Positions 40,801 through 52,350 of a DNA stretch of 64,000 nucleotides are shown one piece after another. Source of the DNA: Mycosarcoma maydis (lineage: Eukaryota > Basidiomycota > Ustilaginomycetes > Ustilaginales); assembly GCF_000328475.2 (NCBI RefSeq), contig NC_026490.1:542073-606072 (forward strand), read 5' to 3'. The notes beneath the pieces are model-generated. The model was not told where the DNA came from, made no database searches, and worked only from the letters and a program-made list of their open reading frames with translations. Positions within the stretch are counted from its first letter, which is position 1, and the number at the start of each line of letters is the position of its first letter. Made by a program: the position numbers and the translations under genes.

Positions 40801-43466
40801 ATGGCAGCTCGCTCACCGCTAGTCGGTCGTGTGACTGTCGGTAGAATCACATTCAGAATCAAACGCAAGCGCTGATCTCATTGAGTCATGCAATCCTAAG
40901 ATCGTGTCGCTTCATTCCTGCACGGTGATCAGGGGATTGTAGGCCTAACTACTGTACGTGTTGTCAGCACACTGGTTCCCCCTTTTTCTTACTTCACGGC
41001 GGCGCCACACATAATGAAGTTGTCTGCCTCGTTGTTCTTTTGTTACAGGCCAGCTGGGGCTAGCTTGCGTTGCATGTCGGATTCGTGAATCGGACTTTAA
41101 ACAAAGGCGGCGACTCGGAACAACTTCGTGCTTGGTAGCTTGAAAGGGTTAGTATTATGCTTTAATCAGAGCTTGGCACCGCCTGTTTCTTGTCATGTGG
41201 AAGCGCATGCAGCTGAATGTGAAGAAGCAGAGACATTATTGTCACCGCGAAACATCGTTGTGCACAAGGACAATCACCAATGTTGAACATGCCGCCGCTT
41301 GATGCCTTTTACGAACGGAAATTCTTCTGCACGTTTTTGTTTTGAAACTCAGCGCGACACTTAGACTTGGCGCCTCAAACAGGGCCCCACGAGCAAGCTG
41401 TTGTCGATCTACTGAATATCCCATGTTTCGGCACAAAGGCCCAACCCCTACTAGGATGCAAGCTTCTCACGACAGGTGTTATAGATGGTTTCGCGCTTGG
41501 CGGGGCTGAACTTTGTGCTTGCTGCTTAACCGAGAGGCCATCATCTGGATATCGAAGAGCTTCTTTCGTAGCCGTTGCTGATCCAAATCCTTGCATCGTG
41601 CGCCTTTGTATTCATTGTCAGCGTCTGGATCCCAATTTTTGGTGGTGACTAGCGTCGTGGTGCCTCTTTTCGCTCTGTTTGAGCAGAAGCGCTCTGTGCC
41701 CAGCGATTTGGACAAGAAAGACTCTGAGACGAGTTGAGACACTTCCAGCTCATGAGCTGAGCCCCTCGACGGAACGAAGAGATGTCGCTGCTTACCTTGA
41801 AAGTGGCAGATTTTTGCACGCTAGCAAAGCCACAAGGCTGGTAACTTATAGACTAACAAAGGCCATAATCAAGGTCGCTTAGCAGAAGTGGCCTCTACGA
41901 TGCAAAAGTGACGATCGAAGGGTCAGGCACGCTTCTACAAACAGGGTTGCAGCTTCTCAAACCTTGTGCCTAGTTGCCTCGCTTGCACCGCGTGGGCAGT
42001 TGAGAGAGCAAAACAAGAAAGAATCGTGAATGAACAACTTATGACAGGTAGCACATTAGCACTGGAACGACGAGATGAGTGCTGCCTGAATTATTTACAG
42101 CCCCAAAGTACCAAGGCGCCCACACCCTATTCCAACTTCTCACTGTTTGCTAGACTGGGGAATCATCAATGTGAGCAAAAGAATTTACGATTAAAAATAT
42201 AGATATAGACAAAATAAGAGCTGGATAAAATATGAAATCGTGAATGAGAGACAGGCTTGCAGCAGCTGGGTTTGCCCACCCGAGACACTGTCTGTCTGGG
42301 CTATCACCGGAGACCGAATTCACACACTAAATGTCAAAGTTTGGCTCACTCCTAGCTCCAGATCTGAACCGCTTTGCCGCATTTTCGACCGCTGACATTC
42401 ACCACTGCGATTATGGTGGCATGTTGCGGACACACGATGCTTTGGCCCGTCTTCCATCGAGAATGTCTATCTCTTGCTTGACGGCTTAAGAGTATCCTTC
42501 AGAGCGTGTACTGTGTAGTAACTGAATCTGAGTGAATACGACCTCCTCTTTTTTAAATCCAAACTATGTTAAAAGTTGAGTTGACGTGCTTTGCCAATTC
42601 ATCTAGAACAGCCGTGAGTGGTAACAATTTTCTGGGCCATCATTACTGCAATTAACGATGTCATGAGGACCACATGGAGTTTCAGAGCAAAGAAAAGGGC
42701 CGGAAGAAGCCGAAGATCACTCAGCCGCCACGCGACAAATTTAGTTTCAAATCACTCCTTCCGCTTGCAGATACGGCTTTCGGGAGACATGAGCTGAGAC
42801 ACTCTGTATTCAAAGGTCCAACATGTAACATCCGTACTGATCGCCCATAGCCTCGGGTTCTGCATAGCGCATCCCTGAGCCGCGTTTGTTCTCCAGATGC
42901 ATTTGTCCCTATGATTTCCTTTCCGTCGGCAGATTCGTGCGCCAATCTGCCTCTTGGCTCATTGCTTGACGTATCCGACCAACGGCGATACCTGACAGCG
43001 CCACTCCCCTCCTTGGTCTCAGCCTCTGCCGCAACCGGCCTTGCAAAGCGTCGACTGAGGGGCACAATGCCAAACAACAGTGTCATATTTGGCCCAGATG
43101 CGGGTTTTGACACCGCCAGCCGCTCCGAGTGACCATCTTATTCTCCCCTTCCGAGCTGAGTGATGACACGGATCCTCAGCTACGGTTGAACTCTGATATA
43201 AGATAAGACCTCTCTTCTTGGTCATCAACTTGTCGGCCATCTCATTGAATCACCTTTCCTCTCTCTATTCCTGCAACAGTGCCACACTTCCTTCCCCATC
43301 TTGAATTTCACTTAACTACCCAACCACACTTCGAAACTCCAACGTCTCCTTCTCCACCTTCAGCTTCGCCATTTACGTTCAAGAGGTTTCGCTGGCGATT
43401 CCCACATTGAAGCTACGCTACCCGAACCCTAACCCTATGTCTTTTCATCATATTTAAGCTATAACA
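37819..43466. other. 5.6 kb gene-poor spacer
   Basis: I find no convincing gene. Short open frames at 38142-38348 (+), 38745-39038 (-) and 41479-41742 (-) have somewhat protein-like composition. The last contains TTKNWDPDADNEYKGARC and ends in a basic helix, but none has a recognisable domain or a clear start. An AATAAATA plus CACACACA microsatellite lies at about 38668-38696. AGTACATT/TGTACAG-like units recur at 40150-40215. The region is more AT-rich than its surroundings, with only isolated TCGTGATT copies. It might hold decayed genes, a lineage-specific secreted-protein gene with introns, or noncoding transcripts. Confidence 0.5.
43425..43437 (+). promoter_or_regulatory. Telomere-repeat-like element before the zinc-finger gene
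   Basis: AACCCTAACCCTA is just over two units of CCCTAA, the complement of the TTAGGG repeat. It lies 30 bp before the ATG at 43467 and just upstream of a TATTTAA run (43451-43457). Telobox elements in promoters are known binding sites for Tbf1/Tay1-like Myb proteins in fungi; binding here is inferred. Confidence 0.4.
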
Positions 43467-45500
43467 ATGTCGAACTACACTTACGAGCTAGTCTCGCCTC
43501 GCTCACAAACTTTCAGTGATTCAACTTTTTCGAGTCCACGCTCCATGTACCCGTCCTCCATCAATACTGCATCGTCACATGGCTCATGTTCCGACGAGGA
43601 AGACGTTATTCTTCGGGTAGTTGCCCCTCAAGCCAAGCGTGCGATGTTTGGAGCGCGCACTGTTCCTGTGGAAGCTCCGTCTTTCGGCTTCTCTGAGATC
43701 AGCTATCTCAATGATGCGCTCAAGTTTGACGCTTACAACCAACAGCGCGATGTCTCCCTGGACGAGCTTGTCGAGATCTACAACAACAGCAGCAGCTTCT
43801 CTGTCAATCATCGAGGCCCCTTACATCCCTCTGTCGCCCCCAAAGTCGATTCGATTGGAGAAAACGACGAGTTGGAGTTCATAGATGAACAGCCGCGTTA
43901 CACACGAGAGGAAAAGGGTAAATCAGCAGAGCTTAGCGACTCGGAGCAAGGCTCTTCTTCAACGCCACCCATCTCATCGGTTGAGAGCAGTCTCTTTGGG
44001 GAAGCACCTCCTTTACCCACAACGGGTCTCACTCGCGACGACATTATTTTCCGCATTGCCAGTATAAACGTGGATCCTCCTTCGCCAGTCACTGTCCAGT
44101 CAGAGCTTGCCAAGGTCTTCCCTTCGCTCGTAGAGCCTCCCGCTCGCATGTTTGGCGAAAACGGCGCACCACTTCCTCCAACCAAGAAGGAAGAGATCAG
44201 CGCCGCTGAACGTGCTGCTCGTCAAGATGCCCTCAAGGTCGAGATCAAGGGCAGCAAGGTTCATTCGCTTGTCAAGGCCGTCATTGTCCTGGAGAGCCGA
44301 ACTTCTCTCTGGAAGAAAATGGCCAACGTAGAGAAGAACGCGTCTGATTCAGCATCGCTGGCTCTCCTCCCCGATCTGCCCAACCCTTGGGACATGGAGA
44401 TCACCCACGAGGGTTTGGACATCAGCGCTTTCAAAAACAAGACGCGTAAAATTTTCCAACTTCCTGCTTCAAGGATTGCAGGTGCCTGCCGCAAGTGCTC
44501 TGGATCTGGTAGTGAAAATTGCCGAACCTGCCGCGGTGAAGTTGGTAGCGAGTGCTTCTGGTGTTCTGGCTCCGGTATGCAGAAAGGTCGTCGCCGCTGC
44601 GGCCGTTGCCAGGGTCAGGGAAGGCTGAGCTGCATGGCTTGCGAAGGCAAGATGGCCTCCGCCTGCCGTTCTTGCGACGGTGCCGGGTGTGGCGAGTACT
44701 GTGCCTTTGTCGAGGTCAAGATGCGCCGCATTGAAGTGCCTGCGGTCTCGGTCGCTGATCTTCTGGGCAGGTCGCGCGCCTCGGCCGCGAATGCTCGTCC
44801 CGAAACCGTCAGGGCAGCTTCGATCGACATGCTCTGGGAGCTTGTCAAGTTGCTCGCAAACAAGGCCAGCGCCAGGACTAAGCGACCTTACCTGCCTGTC
44901 TCAGCGGTGTGCACGTGGGAGAAGAGCATCTCGTATCTTGCCCAGGTCACTGCTATTCAAAACGCCAAGTTCAAGGCTGGTTCCAAGCAGCCCTTCCGTC
45001 CTGAGGGAATGCAACGCACTGTACCAACCAAGATACGATACTTCTCGCTCCCCACCGACCCCTCGCTTCCACTTGCCGAGCTCACTAAGAACCAGTTCGT
45101 TCAGCAAAACATCCCCGAGAAGGCCGTGATCGAAGTAGGATCGTCTCATGGTGTTCTTAACGTTTCGCGTCGTCTGTCCACCATGCTTTTCGGCGAAGTT
45201 TCTTATCCTTCCACACCTCAGCTCTCCTCTGGAGGCTCTTCGCCCAAGCAGGCTGACTACTTTGGCGATAATGCAGGTGCTGTCGGAACCGTTGACTCGG
45301 TACCAGTCACGCCTTTCAGCTGCTCCCCCATCTCTTCCCCCCCGACAAGACCATGCAGCATTCGTCCCATGAGCCCCAAGTGTGCACCTCCTGCCCAGTT
45401 CAACCCGGAGGAACTCAGAATTAAGATGCTCCGCCACTCTTCGAGCTTCTCACGTGCCAACTTTTCTCGACCCCTCAAAGCCCCTGGTGTTCCCATCTAA
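43467..45500 (+). CDS. CxxCxGxG zinc-finger protein, SSUH2-like
   Basis: A 677 aa intronless gene. Residues about 340-412 carry six Cys-pair motifs in sequence (CRKCSGSG, CRTCRG, CFWCSGSG, CGRCQGQG, CMACEG, CRSCDGAG). This is the DnaJ-type cysteine-rich zinc-binding pattern, but there is no J domain anywhere. The flanking parts fit the SSUH2-like layout, with a conserved helical region before the fingers (NPWDMEITHEGLDISAFK) and a beta-rich region after them. N- and C-terminal tails are Ser/Pro-rich. The start is the ATG at 43467 and the gene ends in TAA. Family function is poorly known; a role as a folding factor or regulator would be a guess. Nothing marks it as secreted. Confidence 0.75.
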   Translation: MSNYTYELVSPRSQTFSDSTFSSPRSMYPSSINTASSHGSCSDEEDVILRVVAPQAKRAMFGARTVPVEAPSFGFSEISYLNDALKFDAYNQQRDVSLDELVEIYNNSSSFSVNHRGPLHPSVAPKVDSIGENDELEFIDEQPRYTREEKGKSAELSDSEQGSSSTPPISSVESSLFGEAPPLPTTGLTRDDIIFRIASINVDPPSPVTVQSELAKVFPSLVEPPARMFGENGAPLPPTKKEEISAAERAARQDALKVEIKGSKVHSLVKAVIVLESRTSLWKKMANVEKNASDSASLALLPDLPNPWDMEITHEGLDISAFKNKTRKIFQLPASRIAGACRKCSGSGSENCRTCRGEVGSECFWCSGSGMQKGRRRCGRCQGQGRLSCMACEGKMASACRSCDGAGCGEYCAFVEVKMRRIEVPAVSVADLLGRSRASAANARPETVRAASIDMLWELVKLLANKASARTKRPYLPVSAVCTWEKSISYLAQVTAIQNAKFKAGSKQPFRPEGMQRTVPTKIRYFSLPTDPSLPLAELTKNQFVQQNIPEKAVIEVGSSHGVLNVSRRLSTMLFGEVSYPSTPQLSSGGSSPKQADYFGDNAGAVGTVDSVPVTPFSCSPISSPPTRPCSIRPMSPKCAPPAQFNPEELRIKMLRHSSSFSRANFSRPLKAPGVPI

Positions 45501-46588
45501 ATTTACACTGCCTCCTTGACACCATCTACTGTACATTCTTACTGCTTCTGCTGCGTCTAATGCATTGTCCATCCCAACAGCATCCTCACTTGCATCTTGA
45601 ATGTGTCCGAGAAAAGAGCAGGGGCTCTCTCGTCCTCTGGCGACGGAGCGGAAGAGCGTCATTGAGAAGCTGCACTGGGTGGTAACATCTGTGCTGTACT
45701 GTAATTCGTGAATCGTGAATTGAGTTTCCCCGGGCTGAGTCATAATTCTGGTCTCCGAAGAGAAAATATTCCTCATGTCTCTGCCTTGTTTCATTCGTGA
45801 TTCGTGATTCTAGTTTTATACTCAACATTCGTGATTCATGATTACCGCATGCAGAGATACCTTGGCGCCACGCTACAAAAAAGGGACGGACTCCAAAAAC
45901 CTAGTATGCAGGCGCAAGGTCTTATTTTCAATCTCCGTTTGGGTCGACATCGGATGAGCACAGGCACGGCGGAAGGCACGAGGGGGCGATCTTCATGGCA
46001 AAGTTTGGCATCCATCGCGGAAGGTGTTGAATGATCGTGAGTCATGAGTGTAACTCGCAAAGACACGCAGACAGAGTCTGATCATGTGGATGTTCGTATG
46101 TCACAGATGGGGCCATCTACGGAGCCGTCTTGAAGGGAACCTTTGCTGGTGAATACTTGGCTGTTCCAACTGTCTGCTGCAACATAAGCGAAATCACTAC
46201 CTAACTTGTCCCAGACGTATTGCTCGACGCCGAACTCGGCGTCATAAGCCATCTGCGTGTATGTTCTGCTTCAGCTTTCATTTCTGAAGCTGACAGGTCT
46301 TCCACCGGAAACCATTTACTGAGTCAAAGTGTAGCGTATGTCTGTATTTGAACAGTACAATTCACGCTTGCGCAACCAAACGAACATTCTTGAAGCTTCA
46401 GCCTCACAAAGTCGACTAAAGATGCAATCGCTGGACATTTCAATCACACGGTGCTAGTGGACTATTACGGTCAAAAACATGCCAAGATCGAGGGAGCTGG
46501 ATGTTCAAGGTTGGCCAGAGACGGAATGACGCTCGTGATTGTTTTGGAAAGCAGGCCACGTGTGGCTGCTCAGCGAAGGACAGTATTA
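45501..46588. other. Convergent spacer, possible exon remnant
   Basis: Oligomer copies lie at 45700-45845 (TTCGTGAATCGTGAATT and similar). On the minus strand about 46253-46082 reads MAYDAEFGVEQYVWDKLG and continues to a TGA. It follows a CAG that could be a splice acceptor but does not fit the phase of the esterase gene upstream. It may be a last exon of an unseen transcript or chance. Confidence 0.4.
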
Positions 46589-48071
46589 CTAAAGATTGTA
46601 AAATTGGATCGTCAGGTCCACTATTAAAGCAAATGAAAGGTGCGCTGTGTCAGCTGGGTTTTTTCAGCCGGATGAGAACAGAAAGACCTCGAAGACGCAT
46701 ACCTTTGGCAGGGTTGTCGTGGGTGACATGGCCTGCAGAAATGGCCATCACTGCCGAAGACCCGTACACAGAAATCTCGTAATTGGGCTGAGACGGAAGT
46801 GGGTACTTCTTGTCGGGAGTTTCGGGGTTGAGATCGTGGAGACCACACCACTGTTTTACGGCTTCGCGATGATTGTTGAAGTTGATGACCGCATCCTGAT
46901 CACCGTGAACAAGCATCATTCTCGGATACTGACCCTTATATCCCTGTCAAGTATAATATGGAACGATGCGTGCGCGAGTCTCAAGATTAGGGGATGACAT
47001 GAAGTCAAAGGTTTCGTTGGTATGTCAACTCACCGGATACATGTTCCTGGCTTGTTGGACCCAGTACTGAAGACTCTCGTTTAGAGTACCTCCAGCGCAT
47101 GTGCCTTTGTCGGAAAATTAGATCAGGGTCAGACGTATCCGCTCAGGACCTATGTAATGCTTTTGTTGTTGATAAAACTTACTATTCCAATCAGCTCCTT
47201 TTGCCTTTTGTGTGGAGAAACAACCAGAAGGTACACCAGAGTAGGCTGCGGCCGCGACAAACAAGTCCGGATAGGTCGTTGCCATCACTTGGGTGAGCAT
47301 TGCGCCACTCGAGTGTCCGACCAGGTACGCCTTGTCACTGCAGCTGTACTTTTTGATCGCGAACTTGAGCATTTCGGCAATGGTCTGACTGTCTCCACCT
47401 CCATTGTGCTCAAGTGAGGCTTTCGAAGAGACGTCCCAACAGTTACCTGTACCTCCAGGAGAGCTTGGGAAGATCATGAGGAAGCCCTTTTTGTCTGCCA
47501 TCTTGGGCCAGTCAGCATATTCGTGAAAGTATCCAGGGCCTGTACCCGCGCAATGATGGAGAGCTACGATAACCGGGTTCCCCTTCTTGAACGTACTGGG
47601 AACGTACGTGTACATGATGGCAGCAGTAGGCTTTCCTGGGAAGTCAGACTCGAGCCGAAGCTGGTCAGACATTGCAGAGCCTGCGTTACCGCCTACGGAT
47701 CCACCCATCATGCCTCCTTGGGCACTCGGTATGCCGCCAGGAGATGCATCTGGAGTTCTACCAGCTCTTCCCATAAACGGATAGGCGCCTGGAAGTGGAC
47801 CACGTCCTGTCGAGGCTTCCGACCCAGCAAAACCAGCTGGCTCACCGAAGGGACGGGGTTGTATGCCGGCGCCAGCGCCGATTGCTCCGACGCGAGTAGA
47901 GGATGCAGATACTGGTCTCCAGTGGCTACTAGAGAGAGGGTCGACAGGGGCTTGAGGCGGCTGACCAATGAATTGATGACCGCCAGGCCATGGAGGAGGT
48001 GGGCCTTGGCACAAGGCACAACCCGCAGCCATGAGCAAGCTCGCAGCTATGTACGAAGCTACTGAGCGCAT
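46589..48071 (-). CDS. Secreted CE1-type esterase (acetyl xylan/feruloyl esterase, PHB-depolymerase fold)
   Basis: Four exons: 48071-47183, 47104-47034, 46943-46703 and 46620-46589. The introns are 78, 90 and 82 bp (GTAAGT, GTGAGT and GTATGC donors), giving 410 aa. A signal peptide is likely at 1-21 (ending AAGCALCQG). A Gly/Pro-rich linker follows to about 135, then the catalytic domain. The nucleophile is in GHSSG (Ser254), the acid in HGDQDAV and the His in SAGHVTHDNP. HHCAGTG and the Cys pairs match fungal acetyl-xylan and feruloyl esterases. The short final exon supplies VDLTIQFYNL, the usual hydrophobic C-terminal strand. The enzyme would de-esterify plant cell-wall xylan outside the cell, consistent with a plant-associated fungus. 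The linker without a cellulose-binding module is unusual. The last splice is the least certain. Confidence 0.85.
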
Positions 48072-50253
48072 ATCGAGTCAAGGAACTGTTACAACACGTT
48101 CTTAGGGGGAAGGAGGGGTGTGAGGGGCTGAATCGATATCCTTGTCACCTGAATTTGTTCTTAAGTCCTTTTGCTTGTCTGGTCCCACGCTCTGACGGAG
48201 TCAAATCATCAGTAGGAGCGATGCCCTGAAACTATTTGGGGTTCCACTAGGACAGTGCTTGCCATCTGAATCATTTTCTGTGCGAGCCAAACAAGAAAGA
48301 AAGCAGCCATCTGAGCAACAGAATTGATTAGTGTTCAAACACGACAACGCTGGCCACTCACGATTGTTGCATATCATGGAGTGCAGTATCGTCACGAGCG
48401 GACATGCATGCCTAGCGGGTGGGTCGCTTTGGCAAGATCACGAAAACGCCGAACTTGTACACAACCGTATCACCGAACGGACCAAAATGCTATGTTGCAT
48501 TCGATGCAATCCTACAATACCTGCGCTGAGCATTTGCGGAGTGGCAACCATGCCTGCACGTCTCGCCTTCATAAATGTTACTGAACAGTACCGTATCTTA
48601 GCAACATACGATGGCAATCGTCAATTCATGACAACTGAGCAACAAAACGCTGAAGAGGCGATAACCGAGGTGGCAACCTAGCTCGAGAACACAGCCATTC
48701 GACAACGAGAGATCAGGATGACCAGAGAATGGCAGTAATCGGCCTGGTCCGGCTTCGAATTGTGACACTCTTCAAACCATCAGTAACAGCACCATAATAT
48801 TGCCGAGGATTCCGCAGATTCGTCCAACAGCTGACGATATTTGCTTTTGATTCTATCGTAAGATGGCTGAAAGCTGATGATCAAGTGCAAGCACCGGAAC
48901 GCTGATGTTGGCGCCCCTTGATACATAGTTAGTAAATGATGTGAGTACTCTTTCGAACATGCAGGATGATTGGCTGTGCTTTCGACACAGCAACCACGAA
49001 CATCACTTTTTTCTTCAAAACGATGCGGTGCGAGAAGGCAAAAGGGTCTGAGAAAGCGAAGCTCGACTGACCCACTTCATGAGTCTAAGTATGATTCGTA
49101 TATACACTTTGCTTCTTTCGAACTCTCCATCATCTTTGTAGTTGCAAGGCGAGGTAAAGCCCAGCTATTTAGCGTTTTCCCTGCCTAATCCTGTCCTTCC
49201 CCTTGGCCGCTCACGTTTGCGCTCGTTCGGTCCCCATTTGGGCACGCCGGGGCGAGCTCTGAGCTCTCACAGGTCTAGCCGCAATCTCATTGCTTCATAG
49301 TATCACCACGCTTTGGACGCTGAGCTGACACGTGGGGCGTTGTTGCGCCAGGTTTTCAGAATCTTGTATCAGGGACAAGAGGATAGAGAGGCTGCGGTTT
49401 GGCACTTTAACATGTCTGCTCTTGCGACTGCACCAACGACACGGCACGTGGCACACATGGGTGCATTGGTCAGTATTACTAAGTTAGTAACTCATCCACG
49501 TCACCGCCACACACACGCGCCAGGGAGGACGACAGGGTCCCAACGATTTGAGCGCGGGGAAAGCTAACAGGCACGAGGCATTTGGGGGCAATAATCACGA
49601 ATCACGAATAATTCAGGGTCAATCCGCGATTAAGTTATCTCAAACAGAAGGTACAGCCACATGTGGGCCACCTCGTGATTTGTGTGGTGGCAGGACATTG
49701 GCGGTTACTTCGATTCGAAAGCCGTGGCTCCCGCGGCTGCCACGGCTGCCATGGCTCTCATGCACGCGACCAAGGTCTAGGTCTTGCGCCTGCACTCGTG
49801 ACTTACACGGCGTGCTAGCAACCCGCATCAGCAGTGCACTCACGACTGACACTTGCCTCCTGCTTACCCCAGACTCGCGCACTTTCAGGTCTGGCGATTC
49901 AACTCTCTACTGTTAGTAACGCTTTTTGCCTCATACAATCACGAATCACAGTTGGAGCAGTGGAATGTGAGAGCTCCATGTAAGCTGCACTCCCCCGCAT
50001 ATCTACCTCAATTGGCACATTTACGATCTGGCCAAATCACTGACTTGGTCGAAAGCAGCATTCCCGTTTCACGATTCGTGATTTCTCTTCTCCCCAAATC
50101 TTTTTGACCAATTTCCCCAACTTCGCCAACCGCCATCAAGCGCGAAAGGTGGGACGCCCCTTTACCGTCAATGGGCTGCTTTGTTATCATCATCTCCTGG
50201 ACGCAATCGTCTCTTGGCACCATGCACTAAAAGCGTCAGCAACCAATTTCGCC
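48072..50253. other. 2.2 kb divergent spacer
   Basis: No gene is supported between the esterase and the Zn2Cys6 regulator. AATCACGAATCACGAATAATTC occurs at about 49596-49617, with further single copies near 49940 and 50075. A run of imperfect GGCTGCCACGGCTGCCATGG units lies at about 49735-49760. Open frames here have no recognisable domain. Confidence 0.55.
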
Positions 50254-52350
50254 ATGGGTGCAAAACGAGGTCTTTCCATCAGCTCAGTAGCTAGCTCCAA
50301 TACGGAAAGCTGCACGAGTAGCAACAGCGCTATCGTCGTTCCGAGCAAATCACGACGCAAACGTACTCAGTATCGGTCCTGTGACCAGTGCAGAACATCC
50401 AAGCGCGCATGCGACTTGTCAGGTTCTACCCTATCCGCATGCTCGACGTGTGCCACGCGTCAGATCAAGTGCACCGCGTATTGGCTCGGTCAAAAGAATC
50501 CCAAGCGACTCCGCCCACATTCTGAAGCGGCACTTGTCACACCACCAAGTCCAACCCTTGATAGCAGCATCGCCTCTGACGCACTTGCAGAGCATGTCAA
50601 GGGCTGCAAGCTACGCATGTATGTCACCATCTTCGAGTTTCCCTTCTCCCATTGGCTGGCGCCAGGGTGCAATCCCTACTTGCTTTCGTTTGATACGCCT
50701 GACGCCGACTCTCCCGAAGGAGAGCTGGCACGTTTCATTCGGCTGACGAGTGGAGCACACGACCAACTCCAGGGTTCTTCTACCGCGCCGTCGAGGCTTT
50801 TGAAGCAACTCTCCGTGCTTGACGCTCTCCTTCTTCACTGTCAACTACAGCAACGTGGCATTACAATTGAAGACATCGGGGAGGCCAGACTTCGCAGCAT
50901 TTACGAGCGCAACAAGGTCATCGATGAGGCCTATACCTGGGCAGCCGTAACGCATGCGTCTCAATTTACCGCCACGGCCGATTTTTTCGCCTCTGGTGCT
51001 CAGAGAGCCGAAGCGAGAACCCGATCCCGCACTCTGACTTCAACAGCTTGGCAAAAAGCTCGCAAGGCACTCTTTTCCAATGTTTCTTTCAACAGCTTCC
51101 GCAACGCTTTCGCTTTCATCATCTTTGGAATTACGGCCGCCCCTACACTGCACGGAACCGGTCAATCAAGTTTCAATGAGGATACAGCCTTTGCTATCGC
51201 GCATGGTCTGAAACTGATGCACGTCCTTTGTCAATCAACCAAAACGTTCCTTGATCTGCCCGGTAACCACTGCAACAAGGCCGCTCTGCACGCACTCCAA
51301 GTCGCGATGTGGCTCAACGAAATCTGCAAAGCCGTTCTGACGCCGGTGATCAATAGGTGGCTCAAAGATGACGCCGTCGCCATGCTCTCGGTTGGCTTGG
51401 ACTCATTGACACCAACACACGACCTAACACTGGTCCGCAATCAGTCTTTCGTCCGTAGCCTTGTCGGAGGTGACATGGGCTACGGCAATCATCATGATGG
51501 TATTGTACCAATTGACTGCTTGGCTGATCAGGCATATGTCGACCCATGGACACAGGTTGTCGAACAAGCCCAGTCCAGTCTCATGTCCTCGGCCATCCTC
51601 TCCTTCAAGCTTGACGCTTGTGCTGTCGGTCAACTGATCGGGATCGGTCATGAACTTAACGAAGCATCCGCCTACAAGACGCTCATCTGGAAGATGGTGG
51701 CCGACCTCGAAGCGGACCCGAGCAGCCCGTCAGCTATTGATGTTGCGATAGCCATCACAAAGCAATGGCATGTCTCGCATGCAATCGTGCTTGACGCAGC
51801 TTTAGCCGCCTATGGGCGGCTCGAGCCGGAATCAAAGACCATGCTGGCCTTTGCCGTGCAGCATTCCAGTCTGGGCCTCTTCTACCTTGACGCACTTGCT
51901 TCTAAGCTAAAGCGGGATGACAGCCAAACATTACGAGCATGGCAGGCCATTGATGTGGGCAATTTGTCGAGTGCTCGTAGAGTAGCCCAGGTCTGCGCAC
52001 GAGCGCGGCAAGACGCCCTCGGAGGCCTCACCGTGACTGCGGACCAAGCTGAGATTGAAGGGTGTCGCAACCTTGCTCAAACCTTTCCTATGGGCCAGTG
52101 GTGTCATCCTTTCCCCGCGCTCTTCCTGCAAGCTCAATCATGGGCAGCGCATCATCTCCTTCGACGTGCTGAAGAGTGCCCCGAAGACCCGGAGTCAGCC
52201 TGGGAATGGATACAGCTAGTGGACGACTGCCTGTTTTGCCTTGACATGATGCATGACAGCATGACTTGTTTCCCGTCGCATGCCCTTGGCAAGATGCCCC
52301 TGGAAGGCTTGCTCGAGAGGCGCGCAACCTTCCCCTCATATCAATTCTGA
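50254..52350 (+). CDS. Zn2Cys6 binuclear-cluster transcription factor
   Basis: A 698 aa nuclear DNA-binding protein. The cluster uses Cys43, 46, 53, 63, 66 and 73 (C-x2-C-x6-C-x9-C-x2-C-x6-C), preceded by a basic KSRRKR. The longer third loop (nine residues) is within the family range. The rest is helical and resembles the fungal regulator middle domain only loosely; no target can be named. The start is the ATG at 50254 in an ideal context (GCCATGGG). The open frame to the left begins at a TTG and runs through spacer-like sequence. The frame is intact and intronless. Its neighbour 2 kb upstream, divergently transcribed, is the secreted esterase, so regulation of that gene is possible but not shown. 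Confidence 0.88.
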   Translation: MGAKRGLSISSVASSNTESCTSSNSAIVVPSKSRRKRTQYRSCDQCRTSKRACDLSGSTLSACSTCATRQIKCTAYWLGQKNPKRLRPHSEAALVTPPSPTLDSSIASDALAEHVKGCKLRMYVTIFEFPFSHWLAPGCNPYLLSFDTPDADSPEGELARFIRLTSGAHDQLQGSSTAPSRLLKQLSVLDALLLHCQLQQRGITIEDIGEARLRSIYERNKVIDEAYTWAAVTHASQFTATADFFASGAQRAEARTRSRTLTSTAWQKARKALFSNVSFNSFRNAFAFIIFGITAAPTLHGTGQSSFNEDTAFAIAHGLKLMHVLCQSTKTFLDLPGNHCNKAALHALQVAMWLNEICKAVLTPVINRWLKDDAVAMLSVGLDSLTPTHDLTLVRNQSFVRSLVGGDMGYGNHHDGIVPIDCLADQAYVDPWTQVVEQAQSSLMSSAILSFKLDACAVGQLIGIGHELNEASAYKTLIWKMVADLEADPSSPSAIDVAIAITKQWHVSHAIVLDAALAAYGRLEPESKTMLAFAVQHSSLGLFYLDALASKLKRDDSQTLRAWQAIDVGNLSSARRVAQVCARARQDALGGLTVTADQAEIEGCRNLAQTFPMGQWCHPFPALFLQAQSWAAHHLLRRAEECPEDPESAWEWIQLVDDCLFCLDMMHDSMTCFPSHALGKMPLEGLLERRATFPSYQF

